From: Nemopilema nomurai
Taxonomy: Eukaryota > Cnidaria > Scyphozoa > Rhizostomeae > Rhizostomatidae
Length of the DNA: 64,000 nt
NCBI GenBank assembly: GCA_003864495.1
Contig: ML133455.1
Location: 1,054,001-1,118,000, forward strand
Direction of reading: 5' to 3'
Part shown: in pieces, positions 1 through 11,897 of the stretch
How the letters are laid out: each line of letters starts with the position of its first letter
Position numbering within the stretch: the first letter of the stretch is position 1
Program-made: the position numbers and the translations under genes
The notes under the pieces: model-generated
What the model was told of the DNA's origin: nothing
The model's database searches: none
Seen by the model: the letters and a program-made list of their open reading frames with translations, nothing else

Positions 1-3000
1 CTCGGTGACAACATTTTTTGCTGAAGAAAACGATGTGCAATTAGGCCCAACAAGTGCTTTAAGATGCGCGAAATAGTGGTTATGAAATGCGAACGAAAAT
101 TGATGTGAAGTTACAATGAACAAAGTTCTTCACAAACTGATTCACTGCAGGTTCTCGCACAGACAGTCCTGACCTCAACTCAGCTGGAATCTAGCAAATT
201 CCCCTCCGCAAGCCAACCAATACCTCTGTGTTATTCTACCCAATTAGTTCCTTTATTTCATTGCTTGCGGAGAAAGCTATAAAATACGAGACAACAGAAG
301 AGCTTTTCCCGCATTATATTATTTTTCTTCATCTTCATTCGCTACAATACGTATTCAATGTCTCATTGATATACAATAGAACATTAAAATCAAATTTCTT
401 TGGAATTAGCAGAAATTACTAATTTTAATTAAAAATAAGAGTCTATTTTGCCTCATTGTCAATCTACAGATTCCCGATGCTATATGTGAGGTTGCTCTTA
501 AGAAGTTTGGGTTTTTCCTTTTAAGTGCATTATGATGGGCTTGACTCAAAACTGTGTCTCGAACTGTGTTAAAGAAATTGCTTTGATTGTAATAGAATTA
601 GTCAGACGACTGTGGATCGTTTCACCAAGAGACCACACGAAGGCTCCAAAACAAGGCTCAACTCTGTTGGAGCTTGATCACTGACACGTGAAAACTTCGC
701 AAACCAATCACAGGAAGAATTTGATGGGGACGAACACAGTCAACAACCTTACGTCGGCTGGTCTCTATAGAGACAACACCCTCATGGTGACAGAAATTTG
801 TAACCATTAACATTAATTTCGATCCTTTTATACTGTACTGTAACACATTCAACAGCATGTCCTTCTAATTAACAAAGCGTTTAATCTTGGGAAATTGAAG
901 TCAAATCAGAGTGCAGGGGAAATTGGATAACTCGACCACATACAGTTGATTGAATTTCAATCTGTTCGTCTTGTTCACTGTTTTTCTGTGGTAGTTAATA
1001 TTGCAGTTTAGTTAAGCTAGCCCAGCACAGTCTGAATAGATGAACGCAACTAACCACAAACTCGAGTCCGTCAACATCAAACTTCTGCTCATTCTTCATC
1101 TTGTCCGTCACAGGTACAGCCAATAGGTATCCAAGCTGAAAAAGCCGGCCATATTCCTTCATTCAATTGATCACAGAAAGGCAATTGTGGCAAACAAAAG
1201 AGTGTTATTACTGTGCTACATTTAATTTTCACTGAATAATGTTTGCTAATCACGTTTTAGTTTCTTTCAAGTAACGTTTGTCTTTCTTGGCCTCTGACTG
1301 TCAGGAAACGTGTGCTGGCATTGTCAATGTTGTCAACCCGTTGCGATGTAGCTATTATTTTGCGTTTAACAAAGCAGTTGCTGTTGGACTGACGTAGGAA
1401 TAGTTAAGTGATAGACGAAGATACACGAATATATATACACGAAGAGATACAAAGTTAAAGTTTTTGGCCGTTCACCTTTCCTAAAAGAACTCCAACACAT
1501 CGTGGAGAGGCTCCATATCAGCGATGGGTAAAGAAGGACATAGCCTTGCACCTAAAGACTACAGCCCGGTAACAAAGGCAAATCAAAAATTAACACTTCC
1601 ATTCCTCTGATCACACCTGTGGCAAATAGGAGACTCCACATTCAGTGATTGAATCATCAAGCCTTTTTAACTCTTCTGATGCCACCTTTGTCATCAAGTC
1701 TGGTAAACCATTGTAAGTCCTCTTTCCTGGCAATAAACAGAGAGATAAGGCGTGTTTCATATAAGATGGAAACTTTATTTTATAGTAGGCAAGAAAGTAT
1801 AGATACATTTGACATACATGAGTGAATGCACACTGCTTAGCTAATGATCCTCTACAGAGGATACTCACGTTCATCTAGCTCCGAGTCAATCCCAGGCTTG
1901 ACCACAAAACGGCCCTGCGTAGTGGATTCTTCAAAGTCGACCTACAATATACGCTTGAGTTAGATGAAATAATAAAAAACGAATAAGGAATATTATGACA
2001 GCTTTGCCCTTTGCAATTTGCTTCAAAAACATTGAGCAATGCAAAAACTTTACTACAGGAATTTGCAATTTCACGAATAGAGGAAAAGGGGAAATGACTT
2101 TTTGATATATTTTATCACTTTATTTTACAGTGTACTACATAAAACTTTACGACTTATCGAGCCTTTCAAGGATTAATGAAAATATGGTACGACGCCAATA
2201 ATTGTCTTACAATTTTGTTGATCAGGTTTGCCATCGTGTAGAGCTCTTGGGCTGACAAGTTTGCCATCTGGAAGTAAGTACACGCATGTTAAATTAAACA
2301 GATTCAAGAGAACAGCAGTAGATTGCTCCATTACCATCTTGTGCTTTTTTTAATTTTGAAAGAGATCTTATTTTTAAGCATCTTTGATGCTGTTAGGCTT
2401 ACAGCTGCTGTTAGGAGGTGAGAATGAGATTGAGATATGAGGTTCCTGCGTCACCATTAGCTGCAAGCTTACATTGAATCAAATCTGCTTTACCCAATTA
2501 ATATTTGAGCAAGCAATGACAGCCTTTCACTTGTGGTAAATTTGGTGTGGAACAAACCCGTCTTTGGAAACGTTGAAATAGAAGTCGATCATGCGACAAT
2601 GTATTGATATATAAATATTTGTTAAACGCTCAAGCTACCTTAGTGTGGTAGTGTAGAGTTAATGACTGCATTTGGTGGCAATGTTTCCAGGTACGTGCAA
2701 AAAGAACATCCTTGGGTGGCGAATATGGCATTCCAAATGTCAAAGGCGATAAAACATCGAATAAAGTACCTTCTTGATAACTTCTACGTCCTGCTGCATG
2801 CTTCTACAGATATCACTGATGCAGATGGCATTATAAATTGTCTGCAGTGCAGAAAGAAAATTTCGATAAGTAAGAATCAAGCAAGGAAGTGGGATTGTCC
2901 CACTTGATAATTGAATGAATTATTCAAAATTGCCTGAAGACTGTATCAATCAATAAGCCACGTCTTTTGTTACATGTTCCCACTACAAGGAGTGCCTTTA

Positions 3001-6000
3001 CGGCTTGAGTGACAATACCAAGAGGCGTCATTGATCGTACATTGCAACATTGTTGTCGTCAATACACAAACACGAAAAGCGTGGAGAGATGCATTTCCTT
3101 AATAAATGAACGTAGATGGGGATAAACGACTTAACCAAAAGCAGGCAGTATCTTGAAAGAGTGTACTAAAGTTGATTAGCAGCTTCTGGCTACAATTTAG
3201 TGCAAACAATAGGAAGACTTTTTAAAAGGAAGACTTTCCAATCTCTTTCGTCTTCTCAAAAAGTGCAATACCGCAGTACACCAAGCCTTTAGAAGCGAAA
3301 TCCCCTGTCATCAGCCTTACAGTACATACTTTTGAGGTGCGAAGCAGCAAATCACAAGTTTGCGTTTGTTTTGACCTGATAATTGATTCTCTTGGGTCCT
3401 TGTGACAAGCTGTCTTCAGCAAGATCAGATAAGTATCAGGACATTTCTTCGTCTCTAGACAGACAGGCTTAGTTATAAGCCCGTGAGCTGTATTTTGAAT
3501 AATTTCCCACATGAGATATCAATATTAATGAATGGAAAGCCTAGGAAAAGCCAGTTATAGAAAAGCTTTGGACTGGTAGGATCAAAGAACATTGCATATA
3601 CAAGAAGTATATATCACTTCGTGGAGGCTGGCAGAATAGATTAACACGGTCTGGATCATGATTATATCTCAATCTATGGTAGAAGAGACAAAGCCCCATG
3701 CAAAAACAAAAGCTATACAGTTACACCCGATGTGTGACATTGCCAGGAAGTGCTTTCGAAACTGAAATAGTTAAGGTGCTCGACGTCCGTGCTTGAAGTA
3801 AGATTGCTTCAAGGAAATAAGAGTTTTCTGCGAGGACAAGCCTTGCCAAAAGGAAATTCTGTTAAAATTGAAAGTGAAACTTGCCGATTAAACTGGGGAC
3901 CGTGGTTGAGGCTCGCATTTGGGGAGAAGAGGGTCCATGGCTCGTGTTTTTTAAACAAAATCGATATTCTGTCATATTTGTTATATTTTCTTTGTTATTA
4001 CAAAGAGGCACCCGAATTTAACCAGATTTGATTAATGATTCGTATAAGTAGACAATCCATTTGTAGATAATGGACAAAAGTTGCTATCGATTGCGTCATA
4101 AAGTGAGGCCGCAGCACAACTTGCTAAAAAACCCTTGGAGAAGTTTAATTCTTGATTGGCATCATTTATGTTTTGGAGTCTTTCATAGTCGCTATACTCC
4201 TCCTCCTCTAAACACCTTTAATGCGATAGAATGAAGAGTTACCGAAACATAGTAGAGCAACTTCTCCTCGATGTGCGTGCGTTATAATTCTGCTAGGATG
4301 AAAATATACTCATCATTTTTTGCCGGTTTTGCTTCTTTTCGGAGAATAGTTCATGAAAAGGTTAGGTTACACTTATCTATTTTCTGTCAGTTTATAGTTG
4401 CTTCAAAGTAAACTTCTTATTCAACTGTAAAAGCCAAGCTTGACTTCTGCTTGAAGCTCTTCTTGACCTTCGCAATGCCAGCTAAAAGTCTTTGGAACAC
4501 CTGGGTATCTTTATACACGCTTTTTTTATAAGGAACCTACCCAGAGGCCTTGTTCCAAAGGTTCCTTATTGGAAGACCTCAAATAATCAGATTTTAGTAC
4601 CAAAAGTTCCTTAAGTTCTCACTTACGGAGTTTTGACTACAATAAGCCTTATCACTTAATAGAGAGAGGGGCGAGACAGCATATGCGGAAACTACTCAAC
4701 GAAGCACTTGACACGTGAGTAGCAAACAATCTATGCGAGTATTGGCTGCAAATGAATGGAACCGGCTTTTTAGTTCTTGATGCTTGCAGTTATAAAAATA
4801 TTTCAAATCGAAAAATTCCTTAGGGATTTCGTTTTTAATAGTATAAGTTCTTTAAATATTTCGGCCTTCTACATGTAGGTTCCTTATAAAGTGGTTCCTT
4901 ATAAAAAGCATGTATTTCTTTCCTCTTCTCGCTTTTTCGACACGTCCTGGGCTGTTAACCACACCCATCCCCCAGAAAAACAATGTTGGTAGCAAGGTAC
5001 AGCGTCCAGTCACTGGGGGAAAAGGTTGGATGCAAAAACGATGCGTTGTTGGCAGCAGGAAAACAGCCAGTCAAAGAATTGCCGTTAGTGTTCCATCAAC
5101 TTTTTACAGAAATTTAAGCCTTGAAACTCACTTTGTAGAGATTTTGCCAATCGGATATGCTGGCCCCTGTTGTCATCATCTTTGACAAGATCCCCTGCAA
5201 AAAACAACGTGACAAGTAAAAACATTATCATCAATAGCATTCATTAAAGCCATGTCCCGTGTGGTCTAGTGGTTAGGATCCGGCGTTTTCACCGCCGTGG
5301 CCGGGGTTCGATTCCCCGCACGGGAGTTCATTTTCTTCGCCTGAGAGTTCTTTTCCTTCGCCTTTCAACATGTTACAGAAATATTCTCTTCAACATAATA
5401 CTACGCAAAATATTTAATTTTGATAAAACTTCATTCACCTGGCAAACACTCGAGATTGAACTTCGCAGAATTGCATTCAGAGTTTTAACGAAAAAGCCAT
5501 CAGCAAAAAAGGTTGAAATAAGCCAATGATAATTGACATAGGCTATGTACTTTTCCATGTCCAGGAAATTTTCTCATGTTCCATTTAAAGTTGGATTGAA
5601 GTGTGATTTCCTTTAAAAAGATTTAAAAAGAGCACACTATCCCAGTACCTACTACGTTTTTTGGAATATCAAAGCCTTAATTTGCATTATTTTTTCACTG
5701 CTCGACGCAAAATGCTGCAAAACTCTCGTAGAGCTTTGGTTCCCATGTCTGCTTTGTCAACTGCGTAACTTTTTTAAAATATTAAATATAAATAATTTCG
5801 CGAAACGTGTAGCCACAAGATCACACAACACTAAACAATCCAAAACCCTGCATTTTTTGAATTTGCTATTCGACTCCACCTCTGGCACGATTATTCTTAT
5901 CCTGCTAGTTCCTTTTCTGAAGTTCCTCATTCCGCTTCCTTTGACGTCAAAAACGATAAACATGCCAAGAGTCATATCCTCTATCAATAGGACAACCGTC

Positions 6001-9000
6001 GTGAGTTCTGTGCTAATCCCGCGTCGCTGATTCCATTCTATGGCTGATTCACTCCTATTCACTTGATTGTTTTCAGATTAACTGTATTTCATGCCAAGTA
6101 AACACGCTTGGAATGTTTACACTTGTGGCTTAAAATGTTTAAATGGACTCGTTGATGGACTATGATATGATAGCTTTTGAAGGAGGATATTCCTGCCCCC
6201 TTTATAAAAGACGCACAATATCAGAGAAATATTTCAATCTTGCTAGGTTAAAATTTATTGAACCGAAACTGCATCCATTCTTAACTAAATGTAAATGGTA
6301 ATGAGACTCACGGATATATTTTTCATGTGCTTTAAGCTGTCTTGAAATGCCATCACCGCCTCTAGATTTCTGTTTGAAAGAAACGCAGACACGGCCATTT
6401 GTCTTTCTTTGATCGCATCGATGTTTGTCAAAGGGTGAAGGAACCATTGCCGAAGAAGTTTAGAACCAACTGAAGACTTGGTGTAATTTATAATGCCTAA
6501 AAAAGCGTGATTACTTTTATTCCCATGATAATTTTTGCACATCGAAAGACGAGTATTAAATGATTCAATATGCAAATGTTTCGCATTGGTAGTTGAGAGA
6601 ATATGAAGCAAATACCAAAGAGAGATAGGCCTTCTTTTGAACCACTGCCCCCACTTTTATAGACGGAAGGATGTGCTTCTTTGCTAAAGATTTGCAAAGC
6701 CCTAAAAGGAAAAGGTTGTTGGCTATACAAGCAGGCCTTAAAAAGTAAACATATAAACCTTACACAGATATTAAAGTGTATAAACAGATATTACATTTCA
6801 TTAATAGGAAGGAACTGAATTCTGGACAGCAAGTATAGTTGGGAGACAGGGCCATCAAGGGACGTCTTACGCTCCCTCTAACATCGTTAATAACCACGTT
6901 TACATACCCGTATGTAGTGTCATCTACCATCATTAAGGAGTTTCTAGGGAAGAAGAATACTATTTCAAACTTTTTTAGCAGGCAACACAAAACTTCAGAG
7001 GCTGTCTGGAAATAATTGTTCGTAGTATAACTGAAATCTGGCATTCTATAGCCATATCGAAGTCTGGCTTTAATGAAGGTTAAGGCAACTCTAACGATTT
7101 AAAGGGCTTGACTATAATTGAAAAACACCTTGACCTTTGATTGTACTTGGATGCTCTTGAATGTCAGAAGAGTTGAGGAATGCGATCCGACAAAATTCAA
7201 GACCCTTCTAACTCGTTTAAACTACTTCATATCATTAATTAGCATTGTAAATTTACTTTTATCAATCTATAAAATCTAAAGATATTCACCTTTCTGTTAG
7301 TTCCGATCACCCAAATGAATAAATTCAAACTTATATCAAACTGTGAATGCCATTAACTATTTTCTATGTTTCATTTTTTCACTTACAAAGAAAATGACTT
7401 CAGACCAACAATCGGAACTTTGGTACCCGGGTCCTCTAACTCAACTCCGACCCTGTTTTTGTCCAGGTACTTTATCAAAGCTCCAGCAGCCCGCACCTAT
7501 TTGCAAATATTGAAATTTATTTCATAAACAATAACTTGTTTATCTAATTATAATTATGAGGAGGTGAGGACAATCTTACTATCAGCTAATTGTAGACGAA
7601 TGCTAATTTTGGAAAGAAAATTGAAGCGTTCTTTAAACACAAATGTGACAGGAATTGCGTAAAAGGGGCTCTATTCTTCAAAAAACAGTGGGGCGTTTAC
7701 TGTGATTTAGTTGTGGCTAATAACATTTAGAATGAAAGGCGTGAGATAAATAACAGTTAACGAAGTCTTGCAGAAAAATAAAGCCGAAAGCACAAGCACA
7801 AAGAAGTAGCCTGACAAAATCCACTTAACACGACAGACTGCAACAAACTTTCGTCGTGTTTGTTTTCTTTTCTTTTGCTCACAAAGAGAGCTACTGAAAA
7901 TTGTTTCATAATTTAAATTCGTATACCAGATAGATGAAAGAGACTGGCTATGTTGCGTTTGGCTTCTTGAATAGAAGTGTCTTACAATTTGAAATGCAAC
8001 AGACCATATTGACGCTGTCGAATGCGAACATCGATCCAAAATAGACATTTCTTTCTAGCTCTGAAGCACTCTCAGAAAGGTCTGGCAAACCATTCAATGT
8101 CAAGATTCTTCTTTTGCAAAGTTCATAGCCTTTGAAAAATCAAAGCATGCAAAAGTGGTCACAAATTTTAAAATCAGCCATTATAAAAATTATAGGTGAA
8201 TTTAAAATATAAATTGGCGTAGCATCCTTAATTACCTCAAGACGATGAAGATTACTGACACACTGATTCTGACGAACGGATTACCAGAGGCACACTTTCC
8301 ACTTTATGAAAGACTTATATCTACAGACATAGGAATACAAGATACAAGCTGGAATGCTTTTATTAGAAACAGAAGGGCATTAAATAAGCGCAATGTGGCT
8401 CTAATATGTCTCGCCGATGCGATGAACAACGATTAACATGAGGTGAATCATCAGTAAGTACAGTGGCAAATGAAACCCCGGTTGAAAAGCATTGCGGAAC
8501 CAAAGAACTACGTCATACCTCAAAGCACTGTAGGAAGTAGCACTGTGGGAAGTAGCGACAGCAGCAAGCCTCGCCTGTTTACTTACCAAACATCATGCAG
8601 GGGATGACCTCTATGCGCACGTGGCTTTGGAGCACAGACGTCTCGTCTTCGTCTGCAGAAAGGTATTTATGACGTCATACGATAGACGGTACCAGCACAG
8701 AAAAGGAAATAGCTGTGCAAGAAACTGGAATCACCAAGAGCCTGTCCTGAACTAGATTCTCGAAAATTTTAAAGTTTTGTCGCAGTTCTACGGATCGTGG
8801 GGGGAAGAATGAGGCAGGCGATGAAGTAATCTATAATCCATGGGTTCTATGGGGTGCCGGTTTAACATCTCGAAATGTTGGGTGACTCCAAAGGACGTTT
8901 TTGCCCCCAAATCATTTTCCCTAATAAATTCTGCGAATATAATTCAGGCCATATAACTGGTTTTTCTAAAAGATTAACATGTTTGAAGCAGTCACATTTG

Positions 9001-11541
9001 CCATAAAACTTTCTTCTTTGATACATGGCTTTTGTCACAATAAAGCCTTTTTGAATTTAAAATTCCTGCATCATCTTAAAGAAACAACATTAGAATCTTG
9101 CCTTCCTCTCTTAGAGCTTGAAGGAAGCTTTCCTCTTGCTTGGCATTCGTGATTATTACATCAGGCATGATGCGTCTTTTCACTAACGAGGTAAAAAGCA
9201 CAACTGCATAAAATCATTTGTGGAGAATCCTGATCATAGTCTAACGGTGTAAATCGAAGATTCTGCGTTAAACACTAAACAAAATACGTGAAAAAGTATG
9301 AGTAAAAGTCGTTCTTCAAAAAATTTGCCAATTTACTGCAAAGGGCTCGCTTTCAAATTTCAATGATGATGTGATTTTAGGGTGGCTTCAGATATAATAA
9401 GAGTGGCTTTAAGGCTATCTAATAAATATGTTAATGTGCATCATCTAAGATGTACATTAAAACATCATCCATCCTTGCTCAAAACCTTGGGCTAGTGCTT
9501 TTTACTGTGCAGATACTTGCGATAAGGTTTTCCTTTATACCGAGCGATTTTCAAATTCTGTGTTACCAGAAAAGTCATTTTGCATTAAAAATCGAAGATT
9601 TTGAATTTACGATAACATATCGGAGAGACCAACTTAGCTTGAGAAAGTGATAATCAGCCGTTTCCACTACGTCCTCCATCATTTTTATTTGACAGTCATC
9701 CGTATCATAATGAGCGATTCCGATCTTCCCATTGCTTTTCACTGCACACATGTACACCTAAAAGTTATAAAGATCAGGATCGTCTACATATGACTCGAGC
9801 AATGAGGCAAGGGCACGAAGACAGTGGTAAAATAATGCAAAGAAAATAAATTAAGCTCTTTATTTAGGGCAGTTGTAAGCGTAAGTGCAAGTGAATTGCT
9901 GCAGAGATAATTTTTTATTCTACGCTAGATGTGAAATATTGATTGTGGGAGAATTGTTGATAAAGAGATGAATCAAAAAGCGGCCTGGAAGCAGAAAATT
10001 TGACGTCCGAATTCTGAACCGAAATTGCCAACAAAGTAGATAAAGAGAACAGGGGTGTCTTCAGAAAAGACGTGAGACGCAAGTGAAACAGGCTCCATTT
10101 TTCAGCATATTAAAAAAGAAGAAAGCAATCATGCTGCTTTTTGATGCAACTGCCAACGGAATGTGTGATGTGTCTATAGAATCTGAGTCTCCGTTTGATA
10201 GTAGCTGGCAGCTTCATAGTCTGCATTCTGGCACTATTTGCATTAGTTATTTGGATCCAATCATATGCGTCATTTGGAATACACCAATACAGTCAATGCA
10301 ATTTAATGCAAAACCCATGCAAATAGTGTCGACGCAACTCTAAAGAAACATTGTAAACAATCTTTGTTTTTCTCACCTTAGCATCACCATCAATTCTTTC
10401 AGAAGAGATTTCTGCCTGTCGAAAAGGGGTGTGGCAGCTCCCACTTTCGCCATTTGTTGCATGTCTGGATTGTACCAGGAATGATTCATTGCCCCCTACC
10501 TCTGGTGACTTGTCAATGTTTTTGCCAATGCTGCGGCCACGAAATGGAGTGGGTCCACTTACTGGCAGACTAGTGTCTGTCAGACTACCAGGTACATTGA
10601 CCTGCACGTTCTTAGGGTTCACCCCAACGGGTACATTTCTGTTTATGGACTGTGTCTCTGATGGTGTTCCCAGAACTACAAATAATATACTATTAGCAAA
10701 TTTTAAAATACTTTAAGCTTGAATATAAAATGAGACGAAGAATATTGGGTCAAAGTTAATATTCAAATATTCACTTTAAAAGTTAATCCTACGTTTAAGA
10801 GACGTTTGAAGTTCTAGAGAGAATTTCTTTCCTAGCAAAAATGTTGAACACGAACTAGGGCAAAAAAGCTGGTTCCATGTGAGGAATTTATCTGCAGTAC
10901 TAGATATGCATTGGAAAAAATATAATATACCCAATAATTTTTAACAAAAGTTTTGAATCTTGCGAAATCTGCAACAATCAAAGTCATTTGTGATCTGTTG
11001 TTTTTTCGATGATTCACTTTTCTAAACCGCTTCAATTGCAAACAAATAAAAAGAAAAACACATTGTCAAATCTTTTGTAAAAAATTGGAGAACCTAGAAA
11101 TCTACTTCAAAGTTACTTAGATATTCTAAGGAAATTTATGGTTTCTAAAACTTCTGTCCTACCCGTTCTGGATTCTTCTGAACTTCTAGATGGTAGTCCT
11201 TTACTAAGAATTCCACTGCTTGTTTGGCAAGGCAGGGTTTCTGAGTCTGGACTAGTGTAAATGACTGATCTTCTCTTCGGTGCATATGGCACCGAATTCA
11301 GCAATGATCTTTTATGGAAACTTGATATATTCTCTGGAGTTTCCCTGCTTATCTCACATGAACTGATGCCATTTTGCGGGACTGTGCCAAAGCTATCAGA
11401 TGCTACAGCCTTATTGAGTTTTCTCTTATGCTGGGCTGGTGAACAAGAATTGCCCTCCTGAAAAGATCTGTTGAAATTATTTGGGGTCGTGAATGATCTC
11501 GAGCCTGGTGTTGCAAAAGACCTTCTCGTTGTAGATGACAT
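1..11541 (-). CDS. MSH5: MSH5, meiotic MutS homologue (5' part; runs off left edge)
   Basis: MSH5 pairs with MSH4 in the nucleus to stabilise meiotic crossover intermediates. Fifteen coding exons can be placed on the minus strand: 11541-11163, 10675-10377, 9757-9634, 9182-9102, 8652-8587, 8129-8005, 7496-7387, 6943-6908, 6701-6616, 6496-6312, 5194-5132, 2267-2211, 1941-1869, 1726-1617 and 1135-1055. Translations follow human MSH5 in order, for example GIAHYDTDD, VGVELEDPGTKVPI, IFSKEAHPSVYK, KEGLSLFG, LLRQWFLHPLTN, SDWQNLYK and YNGLPDLMTKVA. Splice phases agree except for one expected exon of about 24 codons between 5132 and 2267 that I could not find. The window covers the N-terminal, connector and core regions; the Walker ATPase lies beyond the left edge. 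The first two exons form a Ser/Thr/Pro-rich leader of about 225 residues, longer than in human. The 9102 exon uses a GC donor. Start is ATG 11541, or possibly 11897. Confidence 0.93.
4514..4914. mobile_element. Candidate MITE with inverted termini, in MSH5 intron
   Basis: The left end reads TACACGCTTTTTTTATAAGG and the right end, on the other strand, TACATGCTTTTTATAAGG, so the two termini are near-identical inverted repeats of about 22 bases. The GGAACC/GGTTCC word recurs just inside both ends and in the middle (near 4560 and 4890). The roughly 400-base interior has no coding potential. I cannot define a clear target-site duplication, so the class of transposon is unknown. Confidence 0.55.
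5255..5326 (+). tRNA. tRNA-Glu (anticodon TTC)
   Basis: A full cloverleaf can be drawn. The acceptor stem TCCCGTG (5255-5261) pairs perfectly with CACGGGA (5319-5325), followed by discriminator G. The D arm holds TGGTCTAGTGGTTAGGAT, the metazoan tRNA-Glu A box; the anticodon loop TTTTCAC gives anticodon TTC; the T arm GGGGTTCGATTCCCC contains a consensus B box. There is no intron. A T-rich run about 6 bases downstream (5331-5335) could stop Pol III. It sits antisense in the MSH5 intron between exons 5194-5132 and 6496-6312 and looks intact and functional. Confidence 0.95.
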
Positions 11542-11840
11542 TTTCCTGTGTTCAATTAGGTTTTTCTACCATTCAACCACCTTCCAATTACCTGATGTTT
11601 AAAAATGAGAGCGCTTGTTTATTGAAGTACGAAATAGAGATACGATAAATAATATTTCACTTATGAAAACAATTAGATTAGTTCTGATTTCAGGCAAGTT
11701 ATCGCAGTCGAATTGAAGGATAATATTTAAAAACACAAAATCTCGAATAAAATTTCTGCTTTTTCATCGGATTCCCCTTAGCTTATTTCATACCTGTGGT
11801 TAGGAATTAAAAATATAAAACTGCAGCCAAGCATACCTAC

Positions 11841-11897
11841 CTCAACTGTTTGCAATTGTCGGTCGTCAACTTTTCCGTCTTTAGCTGCTGACGACAT
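11841..11897 (-). other. Possible upstream first coding exon of MSH5
   Basis: An ATG at 11897 opens 19 codons (MSSAAKDGKVDD...) followed by a good donor, GTAGGTATG, at 11840. Joined to an acceptor just above 11565 (AG before AAAAAC), the frame continues without a stop into the exon whose own ATG is at 11541. This would add 27 residues at the N-terminus. The acceptor has a poor pyrimidine tract, so the segment may instead be a 5' UTR exon with its own short upstream ORF. cDNA would decide. Confidence 0.4.

Noticed and set aside
1476..1551. Minus-strand segment GYVLLYPSL as the MSH5 exon after YLPQ.
   Set aside because: Exon 1135-1055 (LGYLLAVPVT ... FDVDGLEFV) fits the family far better, is phase-perfect and is 27 codons long.
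2662..2907. 81-codon plus-strand ORF as a small gene in an MSH5 intron.
   Set aside because: No family similarity, no promoter or splice support; length is within chance for this window.
5699..5760. Minus-strand segment TWEPKLYESFAAF that resembles an MSH5 block (DWQVLYKTVYSA).
   Set aside because: A much better match in the correct order and phase, SDWQNLYK, lies at 5194-5132; the first hit is chance.
7986..8004. GTAAGA donor at 7985-7980 extending MSH5 exon 8129-8005.
   Set aside because: Using it shifts the frame of the next exon; the weaker donor GTCTGT at 8004 keeps frame and alignment (FDSVNM then VRAAGA).
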